Assembly: GCF_026625565.1 (NCBI RefSeq)
Contig: NZ_CP112998.1
Coordinates: 7,600,501-7,664,500, forward strand
Direction: 5' to 3'
Source: Dyadobacter pollutisoli
Lineage (GTDB): Bacteria > Bacteroidota > Bacteroidia > Cytophagales > Spirosomataceae
Length of the DNA stretch: 64,000 nucleotides
Shown here: positions 26,450 to 36,011 of the stretch, in pieces
How positions within the stretch are numbered: the first letter of the stretch is position 1
Layout: the number at the start of each line of letters is the position of its first letter
Notes under the pieces: generated by a model
What the model was told of the DNA's origin: nothing
The model's database searches: none
What the model saw: only the letters and a program-made list of their open reading frames with translations
Program-made: the position numbers and the translations under genes

Positions 26450-26764
26450 ATGCAAAGCAAAATCAAGAATCAGATCAGTCAGCTGGCGGAGTCGGATAAA
26501 GTTTCCGGCACGATCACCTACATTAAGGATCTGCTTACCGCAGGCCCACAGGGTGTGACAGGAAAAGGGATGGAATTGGGGGTGGGTGCGGTACTCGCAA
26601 GAACTGCATTGGGAAGGCTGCCAGTTCCCTTGAATTTTTTGGCCCCGTTGGTAGTGGAGAAAGTGCTGATGAAGCATGGCGTGGAAGAAGGACGGGAACT
26701 GCTTTTGAAATGGCTGCGCTGGATAAAGAAGGCGACTGACGAAGAGCCGGTAACCACGGCGTGA
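26450..26764 (+). CDS. small hypothetical protein (104 aa)
   Basis: I place the start at the ATG at 26450 (MQSKIKNQISQL); a TTG nine bases earlier is the alternative. The chain has an amphipathic N-terminal helix, a small Gly-rich middle (GKGMELGVGAVLARTALGRLPVPLNFLAP) that may insert into or touch the membrane, and a basic/acidic C-terminal helix. I do not recognise the family, though such proteins commonly follow YtxH-like genes in this phylum. An intrinsic terminator follows. Confidence 0.7.
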   Translation: MQSKIKNQISQLAESDKVSGTITYIKDLLTAGPQGVTGKGMELGVGAVLARTALGRLPVPLNFLAPLVVEKVLMKHGVEEGRELLLKWLRWIKKATDEEPVTTA

Positions 26765-26817
26765 TCTTTATTGATACACACTATTTGTTAGTTATCAACA
26801 CACTATTCATCAACACG

Positions 26818-26845
26818 GACCCTTCGTAAAACGGAGGGTCTTTTG
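26818..26845 (+). terminator. intrinsic terminator
   Basis: A 10-bp stem with one mismatch, GACCCTTCGT/ACGGAGGGTC, with loop AAA and a TTTTGTTT tail, lies 54 bases after the small hypothetical gene. It separates the YtxH group from rpoN. Confidence 0.7.
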
Positions 26846-27307
26846 TTTGTTGAGGCGTCGGGCAAGGGTTTTGTAAATTAATCCCGATATCCCGGGACTG
26901 ATTCCCTGCAAGAATACAGATGTTCTGGTTTGATCGATAGTTTGACGCTTCTGGCCCGAGGGATAAAAATGACCGGCAAAACGGTTTTGCAATTTGTTTT
27001 CAAAATTGATATTGCTGATTATCAGACTTCTATAAAGAAGTCGGGCATGAAAGAAAAAAGACTTGCAAACACATGTCAGGAATTGATGAATGAACTTTCA
27101 TCAATTTAAAAAGTGTTTTTGGAATGCCGTAGACAGGTCATTGCCGGACTGCAAATGTGGATTACTTCTACAACCTGAATTAAAGTACTCAGTCTGTGGA
27201 AATAACTACGCAATCTTGACAAACGGGCCTGCAAGGTGAAGATAGATTAGATAAAGAGTCGTAAATTTAAAGCATCAGAGAATTACAATCTTACCCTTAG
27301 TTGCTAT
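26846..27307. other. 462-base gap upstream of rpoN with hairpins, no gene seen
   Basis: No coding frame of note. Two short hairpins are visible: GACTTC/GAAGTC near 27030, and a perfect 10-bp stem AATTGATGAA/TTCATCAATT at 27081-27106 (loop TGAACT). A TTGAC near 27217 and TAGATTAG 22 bases later are a weak promoter candidate for rpoN. The region is long for this compact genome and may hold regulatory RNA or a leader. Confidence 0.4.
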
Positions 27308-28753
27308 ATGCAAAGACAGACGCAGACGCAAAGACAGACATTGAAATACTCTCCATTGCAAATTCAGATGCTGAATTTACTGCATTTGACGACAATGGAA
27401 TTGGAGCAAAGAATAAAGGAAGAACTGGAAGAAAATCCGATACTGGAAGAGGGCAAAGAGGAGAATGCGTCCGAAGATACTGCTGACGAATTTCAAGATC
27501 CCGCTGATGCTGCGGGCTCGGGGGACGATACTTCCGTACAGGATTATTACGATTGGGATGAATTTCGGGACGACGACATTCCGGATTACAAGACTTATGC
27601 TAACAACCAGTCGCCCGATAATGAATTATATACACGTCCAATGGTGGAATCCATCTCATTCCGGGACGATTTGAAACAACAGGTACACTTCCTGCGACTG
27701 GATGAAAGACAGCAGCTTATCGCCGATTTTATTCTTGACTCACTCGACGAAGATGGCTTTTTGAGGAGAGAACCAGAGGTGATCGCGGACGATATTTCAT
27801 TCGCGAACAGCATGTTTATCGACACCGACGAAGTGAACCAGATGTTGAAAGTTATCCAGCAGCTGGATCCTGCGGGAATCGCCGCCAATGATCTCAGAGA
27901 ATGTCTGCTGATCCAGCTTGCGAGGTCGGAGAATCAGAATGACATTTGGAAATGGGCGTGCAAGATCGTTACCGATGCATTTGACGAACTGGGTTCACGG
28001 AATTACGACAAGATCATGCGCATAACCGGGCTAGACGAGGAATCATTGAAAAAAGCAATCCAACTCATTACAACCCTTAATCCAAAACCAGCCTCGGGCT
28101 TACGCAACGATTCGCTTGTGAATGAAAGTATTAAGCCGGACTTTATGCTGAGGTATACAGAGGATGGTGAGATAGAGGTACAGCTTACCTGGGGAAATAG
28201 TCCGGCATTGAAACTGAACAAGCTGTTTACCAAAATGGCGGAGCAGAAAAACGACAAGGCGACCAACCAGTTCCTGAAAAACAAGATGAATTCGGCGAAA
28301 TGGTTTATCGATGCGATCAAGCAGAGAGAAAATACCATGCTGAGCACGCTCAAAGCCATTGTCAAGCTGCAATACGATTACTTCCAGTCCGGCGACATCA
28401 AGAAGCTGCGCCCGATGATCCTGAAAGATGTGGCGGAAATTATTGATATGGATATCTCAACTGTTTCCCGCGTCACGACGAACAAATACGTTCAGACGCC
28501 ATTCGGGATTGTGTTACTGAAAGATCTGTTCACGGAAGGAGTTACGAATGAGGACGGAACGGAAGTATCAAACCGGGAAATTCAGGAAGCGATCAGGGAA
28601 ATTGTTAGTGAAGAAGAAAAAAGGCACCCTTATAACGATCAACAGATTACAGATATGCTTTCGGACAGAGGATATTCGGTAGCAAGGCGGACAGTGGCCA
28701 AGTATCGTGAGCAATTGAATATTCCTACTGCTAGACTGCGTGTTACCATTTAA
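27308..28753 (+). CDS. rpoN: RNA polymerase sigma-54 factor
   Basis: Sigma-54 of 481 residues. Region I is the Gln/Leu-rich N terminus (LKYSPLQIQMLNLLHLTTMELEQRIKEELEENP). An acidic region II linker follows (about 50-90). The core-binding domain starts around residue 110, and the C-terminal DNA-binding domain ends with the RpoN box-like ARRTVAKYREQLNIP. It directs polymerase to -24/-12 promoters and needs an AAA+ activator; one is encoded immediately downstream and another at 52361. The rpoN / activator / kinase order suggests a dedicated sigma-54 circuit. Confidence 0.95.
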   Translation: MQRQTQTQRQTLKYSPLQIQMLNLLHLTTMELEQRIKEELEENPILEEGKEENASEDTADEFQDPADAAGSGDDTSVQDYYDWDEFRDDDIPDYKTYANNQSPDNELYTRPMVESISFRDDLKQQVHFLRLDERQQLIADFILDSLDEDGFLRREPEVIADDISFANSMFIDTDEVNQMLKVIQQLDPAGIAANDLRECLLIQLARSENQNDIWKWACKIVTDAFDELGSRNYDKIMRITGLDEESLKKAIQLITTLNPKPASGLRNDSLVNESIKPDFMLRYTEDGEIEVQLTWGNSPALKLNKLFTKMAEQKNDKATNQFLKNKMNSAKWFIDAIKQRENTMLSTLKAIVKLQYDYFQSGDIKKLRPMILKDVAEIIDMDISTVSRVTTNKYVQTPFGIVLLKDLFTEGVTNEDGTEVSNREIQEAIREIVSEEEKRHPYNDQQITDMLSDRGYSVARRTVAKYREQLNIPTARLRVTI

Positions 28754-28783
28754 AACAAACTAAGTTAAGCCTAAAAACCCGGC

Positions 28784-30238
28784 ATGAAAAAAATTGTTGT
28801 TGTTGATGATGAGGCAGACATTTGCTTCTTATTGAAGAGATTTTTATCCAAAAATGATTTTATAGTTGAAACAGCGCAAAACGGCAAAGATGGTCTCGCA
28901 TTGATAGACTCGGTATCGCCAGACCTGGTTATGACCGACTTCCGGCTGGGCGATATTACCGGTACCGAGTTGCTGACTGCCATTAAAGCCAAGCGTCCCA
29001 ATGTTCCGGTTTTGATTATTACAGGCTATTCCGACATCAAAGTGGCTGTTAGTGTGATGAAGCTCGGCGCCTACGATTACATTACCAAACCTCTTTTTCC
29101 GGACGAAATCCTGGTAACGGTGAAGAAAGCCATTGCCGATGCCGAGTCGTCCAAAAATGAGGACGCCGAATACAATTTGCCTGTTTCCGGAGATACTATT
29201 GAAACCAGCAAACCCGCCCGGAGAATGCATTCCAAAACCAAGGCAGGTTATATAATGGGACAAAGCGAAATTTCGGATAGCCTTTTCAGGCAGGTGGACC
29301 TGGTTGCACCCACCAATTTCAGTGTGATTATTTACGGGGAAAGTGGCTCGGGTAAGGAGGCGATTGCGCAGGAAATACACAACAGGTCGAGAAGAAAAGA
29401 TATGCCTTTTGTCGCTATGGACTGTGGTGCGATATCCAAAGAACTAGCTGGAAGTGAGCTGTTTGGTCACGAAAAAGGATCGTTTACGGGAGCGCTGCAA
29501 ACTAAAATCGGCCATTTCGAAATGGCAAATGGCGGCACATTGTTTCTGGACGAAGTTTCCAACTTGTCCTACGAAATACAGGTGGCTTTGCTACGGGTAG
29601 TACAAGAGCGCAAGATGCGCCGGATCGGTGGCTCGAAGGAGATAGACCTGGATGTACGGATCCTTGTGGCGAGTAATGAACGACTGCTTGATTCTGCCCG
29701 GAATGGCAAGTTTCGTGAAGATTTGTATTATCGTTTCAATGAATTTACCATTGAAGTACCGGCATTAAGGAACCGTAAAGACGATATGATGCTGTTTGCG
29801 AATTCTTTCCTGGAAACGACCAACGTGGAGCTCAACAAGAACGTGATCGGGTTTTCGGAAGAGGTTAAAAATGATTTCATCAACTACTCCTGGCCGGGTA
29901 ACCTTCGCGAACTGAAGAACGTGATCAAACGCGCCACACTGTTGTCTGACGGAGACTTAATCGAGGAAAAATCGCTGCCTTTTGAAATCGTCAATTACAA
30001 GAAATTGAAAGACCTTGATGATGAACCCAACATACTCGCTGCAACCCTGCCCGGTGCGGTCGATGCGCTGGACGGTGACGACTCCAAACCGAGCCTGAAA
30101 ACAGTAGCAAATGAGGCGGAATACGATATGATCATGCAGGTGTTGAGAGATGTGAATTTCAATAAGAGCAAGGCAGCCCGGCTATTGAATATCGACAGGA
30201 AGACCCTGTACAACAAGATGAAGCAGTTTGATATTTAG
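28784..30238 (+). CDS. sigma-54-dependent response regulator (NtrC/AtoC type)
   Basis: Activator of 484 residues: receiver domain (phospho-acceptor Asp52 in LVMTDFRLG), AAA+ domain with Walker A GESGSGKEA, the loop that contacts sigma-54, Walker B GGTLFLDEVSNL and arginine finger region FREDLYYRFNEF, then a Fis-type helix-turn-helix (NKSKAARLLNIDRKTLYNKMKQ). The sigma-54 contact loop reads GSFTGA rather than the usual GAFTGA. It follows rpoN by 30 bases and precedes the receiver-PAS-kinase by 29 bases, so the three are likely co-transcribed. Confidence 0.93.
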   Translation: MKKIVVVDDEADICFLLKRFLSKNDFIVETAQNGKDGLALIDSVSPDLVMTDFRLGDITGTELLTAIKAKRPNVPVLIITGYSDIKVAVSVMKLGAYDYITKPLFPDEILVTVKKAIADAESSKNEDAEYNLPVSGDTIETSKPARRMHSKTKAGYIMGQSEISDSLFRQVDLVAPTNFSVIIYGESGSGKEAIAQEIHNRSRRKDMPFVAMDCGAISKELAGSELFGHEKGSFTGALQTKIGHFEMANGGTLFLDEVSNLSYEIQVALLRVVQERKMRRIGGSKEIDLDVRILVASNERLLDSARNGKFREDLYYRFNEFTIEVPALRNRKDDMMLFANSFLETTNVELNKNVIGFSEEVKNDFINYSWPGNLRELKNVIKRATLLSDGDLIEEKSLPFEIVNYKKLKDLDDEPNILAATLPGAVDALDGDDSKPSLKTVANEAEYDMIMQVLRDVNFNKSKAARLLNIDRKTLYNKMKQFDI

Positions 30239-30267
30239 TAGGGAAGAAAGGTGAGACACGAACTGCA

Positions 30268-31695
30268 ATGAATAAACTGATCAAGGTCCTTCTCGTCGAT
30301 GACGACGAAGATGATTATTTTCTGACACGGGAATATTTTCAGGATTTGGTGAACTGGAAATTTGATATAACCTGGTGTTCAACATTCAGAGACGCGCAAG
30401 ACCGTATCAGGAATGAAAAATTTGACCTGTATCTTTTCGACTATTTATTAGGCGAAAGCACAGGGATTGACCTCATTGAGCTGGCCTGCCAGTTTGAATG
30501 CGAAGAACCTATCATTCTTTTGACAGGCAAAGGCGACACCAAAATCGCTGTTGAGGCACTCCGCCTTGGAGCGGCCGACTATCTCATCAAAAGTGAACTG
30601 GATGCCGAAAAACTGGAGAGAAGTATCCGGTATGCATTGGAACGGACTTCGGTTATGAAGGCCTTGAAGCATAGTGAACGCAGATACCGCCGCATTTTTG
30701 AGGAATCCAATGACTTCCTTTTCATTAGTGATCTTTCCGGAAATATCATTGACCTCAATGCATCGGCTGGTGTGCTGACGGGTTATCCCGAAGACGATCT
30801 CAAACTGCGGAACATACTGGATCTGATCGAAGATCCTCAGTTTGATATGCTATGGCAAAATATCGCCGAACATACCATTCACGATTACGAGATCCGGTTA
30901 TTGACGAAGGACGGCGATAAGAAATACTGTCTCTTTTCGGCCTCTGTCGAAATCGATGATGATCATCCTTACATCCAGGGCCGGATCCACGATATGACCG
31001 CCCGGAAACAGTCGGAAAGAGAAAGGCTTTTCTCTGAGAAAATGGCGGTTACGGGCCGGTTGGTGCGAATGCTGGCGCATGAGGTACGCAATCCGCTTAC
31101 CAATGTGAACCTTTCGGCAGAGCAGCTGGAAATGGAGCTGACGGACGAAGACCAGAAATTTTACACCGAGATTATCAAACGAAATTGCACGCGGATCAAC
31201 GATCTGATCTCGCAATTGCTGCAACCGTCCGGTTCGGAAGACATTGAGCTGGTCAACAACTCGGTACATTCTGTGCTCGATCAGGCGATTAAGGCAGCTC
31301 TTGACCGCGTTCAGCTGAAAAGGATCCAGATCGCCAAACAGTTTGCAGAAGAAGAGATGGACTTACCGCTTGATCCGGTATCCCTGGAAATGGCTTTCCT
31401 CAACCTCATCACCAACGCAATCGAGGCAATGGAGGAGGACCGCGGAATTTTGCGCATCGCCACCAAAACCCAGGGAGAGATGATCCAGGTTATTTTTACG
31501 GACAATGGATCCGGTATCAGTGAGGACGATATGGAGAAAATTTTTGAGCCTTATTTTACCGGGAAAAACAATGGAATGGGCATCGGGCTGTCCACTACCA
31601 TGAGCATTATCCACGCGCATCACGGGCGGATAGATGTGCAGTCGCAACTGGGTATCGGAACAACCTTTACAATCAGTTTCCAGACTAGCAAATAA
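30268..31695 (+). CDS. receiver-PAS-histidine kinase (NtrB-like)
   Basis: Cytoplasmic protein of 475 residues without membrane segments. The N-terminal receiver has phospho-acceptor Asp58 in LYLFDYLLGE. A PAS domain follows (about 130-255, FEESNDFLFISDLSGNI), then a HisKA with AHEVRNPLTN (His271) and an HATPase (NLITNAIEAM, DNGSGI, GMGIGLSTT). The HEVRNPL form of the H box is typical of NtrB-class kinases that pair with sigma-54 activators, which fits the adjacent activator gene. The N-terminal receiver implies that another kinase feeds into it. Confidence 0.92.
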   Translation: MNKLIKVLLVDDDEDDYFLTREYFQDLVNWKFDITWCSTFRDAQDRIRNEKFDLYLFDYLLGESTGIDLIELACQFECEEPIILLTGKGDTKIAVEALRLGAADYLIKSELDAEKLERSIRYALERTSVMKALKHSERRYRRIFEESNDFLFISDLSGNIIDLNASAGVLTGYPEDDLKLRNILDLIEDPQFDMLWQNIAEHTIHDYEIRLLTKDGDKKYCLFSASVEIDDDHPYIQGRIHDMTARKQSERERLFSEKMAVTGRLVRMLAHEVRNPLTNVNLSAEQLEMELTDEDQKFYTEIIKRNCTRINDLISQLLQPSGSEDIELVNNSVHSVLDQAIKAALDRVQLKRIQIAKQFAEEEMDLPLDPVSLEMAFLNLITNAIEAMEEDRGILRIATKTQGEMIQVIFTDNGSGISEDDMEKIFEPYFTGKNNGMGIGLSTTMSIIHAHHGRIDVQSQLGIGTTFTISFQTSK

Positions 31696-31752
31696 TCTGC
31701 AACGATCAGGCATACGGGCGCGTAATCTTAAAAAAAGGCCGGACCGTATGTT

Positions 31753-32622
31753 ATGAAATCACTCTTTACCTTCATCATTTTAATGGTAGTCAGCGTCCAT
31801 GCATTCGCGCAGGATCAGGGCGACTACTACCGTAAAATCTACACGCGCCCGCTTGGCGCAAAGCCTTACACGACCGAATCATTGCTTAAAAAATTTGGAG
31901 ATATCCGTACCCTGAACCGGTGGTACGTCGGTGTCGACGGGTTTGTGAGATCGGATAAAAATACATTAACCAATGATTTTGACGGCTTGATCGGCACCGA
32001 ATCGCCGACGGTTTCCGCGTGGAGTGTGGTGGTAGGAGGAGTATTCCGCGAACAATGGTCGGTGGAAGCCGAATATGCGCATTCGGCTATTCATAATGTG
32101 CTGCTAATTAATGGTGATAATCCGCTAAGGTACCAGCTGGAAAACGAGAAGAACAGCTTGATCGTCCGAGGGAAAATGCGGCTGCTTTTTGGAAAGCCCA
32201 CCGTCAGACGTTCTGCGTTCTGGATCAGCGCGGGTGCTGGGATAGTGCCCAATACCGGCAAGCAAAAGGATTACATGGAATTTTACGGATATAGGGAAAA
32301 GGGTAGAAGACAGGGAGTTGATACATTGTTTTTATCCAGCGACACGCGCATTAATTCTGCCATGACCGGTATTGCAGAGGTATCTGCGGAATATGTGATC
32401 AAAGTTGCGAAGTCTATCGACCTTAGTTTATTTGCCCGAAAGCAATGGGGATTTGGCAATTCCATCACCACAAACCTGATTTATACGGTCAATAACAAGG
32501 AAATGCAGCAGGCCAAAATAGAAGGTGACGGCTCGGGCTGGAACTTCGGCATATCGCTACGTTATGTGTTTCACATTGGCTACGATTTTTCACCGTTGAG
32601 CCACGTAGGCGGTAAGATATGA
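31753..32622 (+). CDS. outer-membrane beta-barrel protein, function unknown
   Basis: Secreted protein of 289 residues with a signal peptide ending in HAFAQ. Short alternating strands follow (WYVGVDGFVRS, WSVVVGGVFREQWSVEAEYAHSAIH, SAFWISAGAGIVPN, WNFGISLRYVFHI), consistent with a small barrel in the outer membrane. The last strand is followed by a short tail. It lies 57 bases after the kinase gene on the same strand and could be a target or member of that operon. Immediately downstream is the REP-flanked repeat. Confidence 0.7.
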   Translation: MKSLFTFIILMVVSVHAFAQDQGDYYRKIYTRPLGAKPYTTESLLKKFGDIRTLNRWYVGVDGFVRSDKNTLTNDFDGLIGTESPTVSAWSVVVGGVFREQWSVEAEYAHSAIHNVLLINGDNPLRYQLENEKNSLIVRGKMRLLFGKPTVRRSAFWISAGAGIVPNTGKQKDYMEFYGYREKGRRQGVDTLFLSSDTRINSAMTGIAEVSAEYVIKVAKSIDLSLFARKQWGFGNSITTNLIYTVNNKEMQQAKIEGDGSGWNFGISLRYVFHIGYDFSPLSHVGGKI

Positions 32623-32626
32623 CACC

Positions 32627-32892
32627 ACATAGCCCAGGGCTTCAGCCCTGGGTACCGTCCGCGGGCGCCCGGGCACCGACATCTACGGACGCCCCGGCAC
32701 CGACATCCGCGGGCGCCCCGGCCCCGACATCCGGGGACGCCCCGGCCCCGACATCCGGGGACGCCCCGGCACCGACATCCGCGGACGCCCCGGCCCCGAC
32801 ATCCGCGGACGCCCCGGCCCCGACATCCGCGGACGCCCCGGGCACCGACATCCGCGGACGCGCACAAACCCAAGGCTAAAGCCCTGGGTTTG
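32627..32892. repeat. 24-bp GC-rich tandem array flanked by inverted REP-like palindromes
   Basis: Between 32661 and 32865 lie eight full units and half of a ninth, each 24 bp (one is 25), of the type GCGGACGCCCCGGCCCCGAC followed by ATCC. On the left is a palindrome with stem CCCAGGGCT/AGCCCTGGG (32633-32652). On the right is AAACCCAAGGCT/AGCCCTGGGTTT (32866-32891, one mismatch). Read outward, the two flanks are inverted copies of each other, including the CACCA/TGGTG ends. This is the layout of a REP doublet (BIME-like) with an internal array. No protein product is credible. Confidence 0.82.
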
Positions 32893-32903
32893 GTGGCATA
32901 TCC

Positions 32904-35900
32904 TTACGCGTATTTCGAGGTTTTGATCTTGCGATTGAAAAATCCGTAGATGATCGGAAAAATGAGCAGGGTAAGGACCGTGGCCGTTATCAGCCCGCCA
33001 ATCACCACGATCGCCAATGGTTTTTGCGTTTCTGAACCGATACCGGTCGATGTGGCTGCGGGAAGCAAGCCGATCGCTGCCATCAGTGCGGTCATGATCA
33101 CTGGCCGGATCCTGGATTTTACACCTTCTCTGATCGCATCATCCAGGGACATTCGTGCTGCGAGATTTTTGTTAAAGACTGATATCAGAATTACCCCATT
33201 CTGCACGCAGAGACCAAAGAGCGCTATAAAACCGACGCCTGCCGAAATCCCGAAATTCATATGGGTAACATGGAGGGCAAGTATCCCGCCGATCAGTGCA
33301 AAAGGTACATTGATGAGTACGAGCCCGGCATCTTTGGCATTGCTGAACATAATGAACAGTAATATGAAGATTCCTATCAAGCTTATGGGAACAACTTGTC
33401 CCAACCTTGCAGTAGCGCGCACCTGGTTTTCAAATTCTCCTGACCAGTTTACAGAGTAGCCTTTTGGAAGTGTTTTTAACAATGGTTTCACCCGATTTTG
33501 AGCATCGGCAATGGTACTTCCCAAATCTCTTTCACGTACCGAGAATTTCACCCCGATAAACCGTTTATTGTTGTCACGATATACAAATGCAGGCCCAGTG
33601 ACGGTTTTGATGGTTGAAATTTCTTTCAAAGGAATTTTGCCGCCGGTCATTGTAGGGACCATCAGTTGCTGAATATCATCGACCGTCCGGCGGTACTGCT
33701 GCTCATAGCGCAGCCTGATGTCAAATTTGCGTTCACCTTCATAAAGTATTGACGCTGTTTTTCCACCGATGGCCATTTCAATCACGGCTTGTGCGTCGGC
33801 GGTACTCACACCGTACTGCGCCATTTTATGGTCATGCAGGATTACGCTAACCTCAGGCTGTCCGATATTTCTCAGAATACCAACGTCTTTGATCCCCGGA
33901 ACGTCTTTGATCGCTTCCAAAACCTGATTGGCCTTGTCATTCAATGTTTCAAGATCATCGCCGTAGATTTTTACAGCATTACTCGCATTCATTCCCGCAA
34001 CAGCTTCCGCCACATTGTCGATAATGGGTTGTGAATAATTGTAATTGATTCCCTGGAATTGTTTCAATTTTTTGTCCATTTCCTCGATCAGATCGTCCTG
34101 ACTGATCTTGCGCGTCCATTCCGATTTTGGTTTCAGGTTAACCTGCATTTGAACATAATAGAAACCGGAAGGGTCGGTACCGTCATTGGAGCGTCCTGTT
34201 TGGGATAGCACACCATTAACCTCCGGAAATTCATTCAATTTCGCTCGCAGGATTGTGACCATTTTGATGGTTTCGTTCAACGAGCTGCTCATCGGCATTT
34301 TCGCCTCCACCCACAATGCGCCTTCATTTAATGTTGGCAGGAATTCGGTACCAAGAAACTTGGCGGAAAAAAGACTGATACCTAAAAACGCTGTCGCAAG
34401 AATTACACTGATCTTTTTCCGCGTGTAGCACCATTCAAAACCCCTCGTTACCGCCCTGTCGAAGAAGCGGACGATTGGATTGCTCTTTTCGCGGACATTT
34501 TTATTGAGCAACATAGAGCAAAGCACAGGTACCAGCGTGAGCGTATACAGTAGTGCGCCCAGTAATGCAAACCCGAGCGTATAAGCGAGTGGCGTAAACA
34601 TCTTTCCCTCGACTTTTTGAAAACTGAAAATCGGGATCAATGCCGTGATAATGATCAGTTTGGAGAAGAATATAGCTTTCCCAAGCTCGCCGCCTGTACG
34701 TTTGATCAGTCCCAGTTTTGACAACTTGTTGTACCGCTCCATACCATTTCGATGCGCCAGATGGTCCAGCGCCACGAAAATCCCTTCCACCATCACCACA
34801 GCCCCGTCAATAATGATCCCGAAATCGATCGCACCCATGGAAAGCAGGTTGGCCGACATTCCCATCAGTTTCAGGCACATGAATGCAAACAGCAGCGCCA
34901 GCGGGATAATAATCGAAACAATGATCGTCGTGCGCCAGTCAGCCATGAATACAAATACGATGACGGTCACCAGCACAATGCCTTCAATGAGGTTGTGTTT
35001 TACAGTATGCGCACAAAATTCAATCAGGTTATCACGGTCGTAAAAAGTGACCATTTTGACATCAGGAGGAAGTATTTTGGTGTTCAATTCCTCCACCTTA
35101 TCCTTTATACGCGTCAGTACCTCACTTGGGTTCTCGCCTTTGCGTTGCACCACAATCCCTTCCACCACATCATCATTTCCATCCAGCCCCACCTGACCAA
35201 CCCGCGGCATATCCGACTCTTTCACATCGGCAACATCCTTCACGAGCACGGGGTTATCCTTCACAAACTCGACGATAATGTTCTGGATATCAGGGATAGA
35301 GTTCAGTAACCCGATCCCCCGAACCACATAAGCTTGCCCATTCTTTTCAATCACATCGCCACCGACATTGACATTACTTTTCGTAACGGCCTGATACACT
35401 TCCAGCGGGGTAATGTTGTATTTTACCAGCTTGGTGGGGTTTACCTGCACTTCGTAAATTTTCTCGCGACCACCGAACGCAACCACGTCTGCCACACCCG
35501 GAATACTTCTCAGCTGTCTGTCGATCACCCAGTTGTGTAATGTCAGGAGCTCGCGGCTGTCGCGGTCTTTGCTTTTTAATGTAAACCTGAAAATCTCACC
35601 GGTGGGCCCATAAGGAGGCTGCACGTCCGGCTCCACACCTTCGGGAAGCGAGATATTTCGCAGCTGATTATTAACCTGCTGCCGGGCAAAGAAATCCTCA
35701 ACGCCGTCATCAAAAATGATTTTGATAATGCTAAGTCCGAACATCGTGGTGCTGCGGACATTGGATTTCTGCTGTACCGAATTCATCGCCACCTCAATGG
35801 GAACCGTCACAAACCGCTCGATCTCCTCCGCACTACGGCCGTTCCATTGGGTAACAATGATAATTTGTGTGTTGGTGACGTCCGGAAACGCTTCCAGGGG

Positions 35901-36011
35901 GGTATTTTGGTAGCTGACAACACCTGCGACAATCAGCAGGCCGGTCATGAAGAATATGAAGAACCGGTTTTTCAAAGAAAAGCCGACAATTCCCCGAATG
36001 AATTTATTCAT
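32904..36011 (-). CDS. CzcA/CusA-type heavy-metal RND efflux transporter
   Basis: Inner-membrane proton-driven pump of 1035 residues, full length for the HME-RND family, with 12 membrane helices and two large periplasmic loops (PEGVEPDVQPPYGPTGEIFRFT). Transmembrane helix 4 carries DFGIIIDGAVVMVE. Its residues Asp396, Asp402 and Glu409 have the same spacing as the proton-relay residues of CzcA, which favours divalent cations such as Co, Zn, Cd or Ni over Cu(I). It works with the adjacent fusion protein and TolC-like gene to span the envelope. The metal is not proven. Confidence 0.93.
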   Translation of the reverse strand: MNKFIRGIVGFSLKNRFFIFFMTGLLIVAGVVSYQNTPLEAFPDVTNTQIIIVTQWNGRSAEEIERFVTVPIEVAMNSVQQKSNVRSTTMFGLSIIKIIFDDGVEDFFARQQVNNQLRNISLPEGVEPDVQPPYGPTGEIFRFTLKSKDRDSRELLTLHNWVIDRQLRSIPGVADVVAFGGREKIYEVQVNPTKLVKYNITPLEVYQAVTKSNVNVGGDVIEKNGQAYVVRGIGLLNSIPDIQNIIVEFVKDNPVLVKDVADVKESDMPRVGQVGLDGNDDVVEGIVVQRKGENPSEVLTRIKDKVEELNTKILPPDVKMVTFYDRDNLIEFCAHTVKHNLIEGIVLVTVIVFVFMADWRTTIIVSIIIPLALLFAFMCLKLMGMSANLLSMGAIDFGIIIDGAVVMVEGIFVALDHLAHRNGMERYNKLSKLGLIKRTGGELGKAIFFSKLIIITALIPIFSFQKVEGKMFTPLAYTLGFALLGALLYTLTLVPVLCSMLLNKNVREKSNPIVRFFDRAVTRGFEWCYTRKKISVILATAFLGISLFSAKFLGTEFLPTLNEGALWVEAKMPMSSSLNETIKMVTILRAKLNEFPEVNGVLSQTGRSNDGTDPSGFYYVQMQVNLKPKSEWTRKISQDDLIEEMDKKLKQFQGINYNYSQPIIDNVAEAVAGMNASNAVKIYGDDLETLNDKANQVLEAIKDVPGIKDVGILRNIGQPEVSVILHDHKMAQYGVSTADAQAVIEMAIGGKTASILYEGERKFDIRLRYEQQYRRTVDDIQQLMVPTMTGGKIPLKEISTIKTVTGPAFVYRDNNKRFIGVKFSVRERDLGSTIADAQNRVKPLLKTLPKGYSVNWSGEFENQVRATARLGQVVPISLIGIFILLFIMFSNAKDAGLVLINVPFALIGGILALHVTHMNFGISAGVGFIALFGLCVQNGVILISVFNKNLAARMSLDDAIREGVKSRIRPVIMTALMAAIGLLPAATSTGIGSETQKPLAIVVIGGLITATVLTLLIFPIIYGFFNRKIKTSKYA

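Noticed and set aside
32619..32879. Open frames on both strands through the 24-bp repeat (Ala/Pro/Thr-rich or Gly/Arg-rich peptides)
   Set aside because: They come from a GC-rich repeat with a period divisible by three. No start signal, domain or conservation is visible, and both strands give equal frames.
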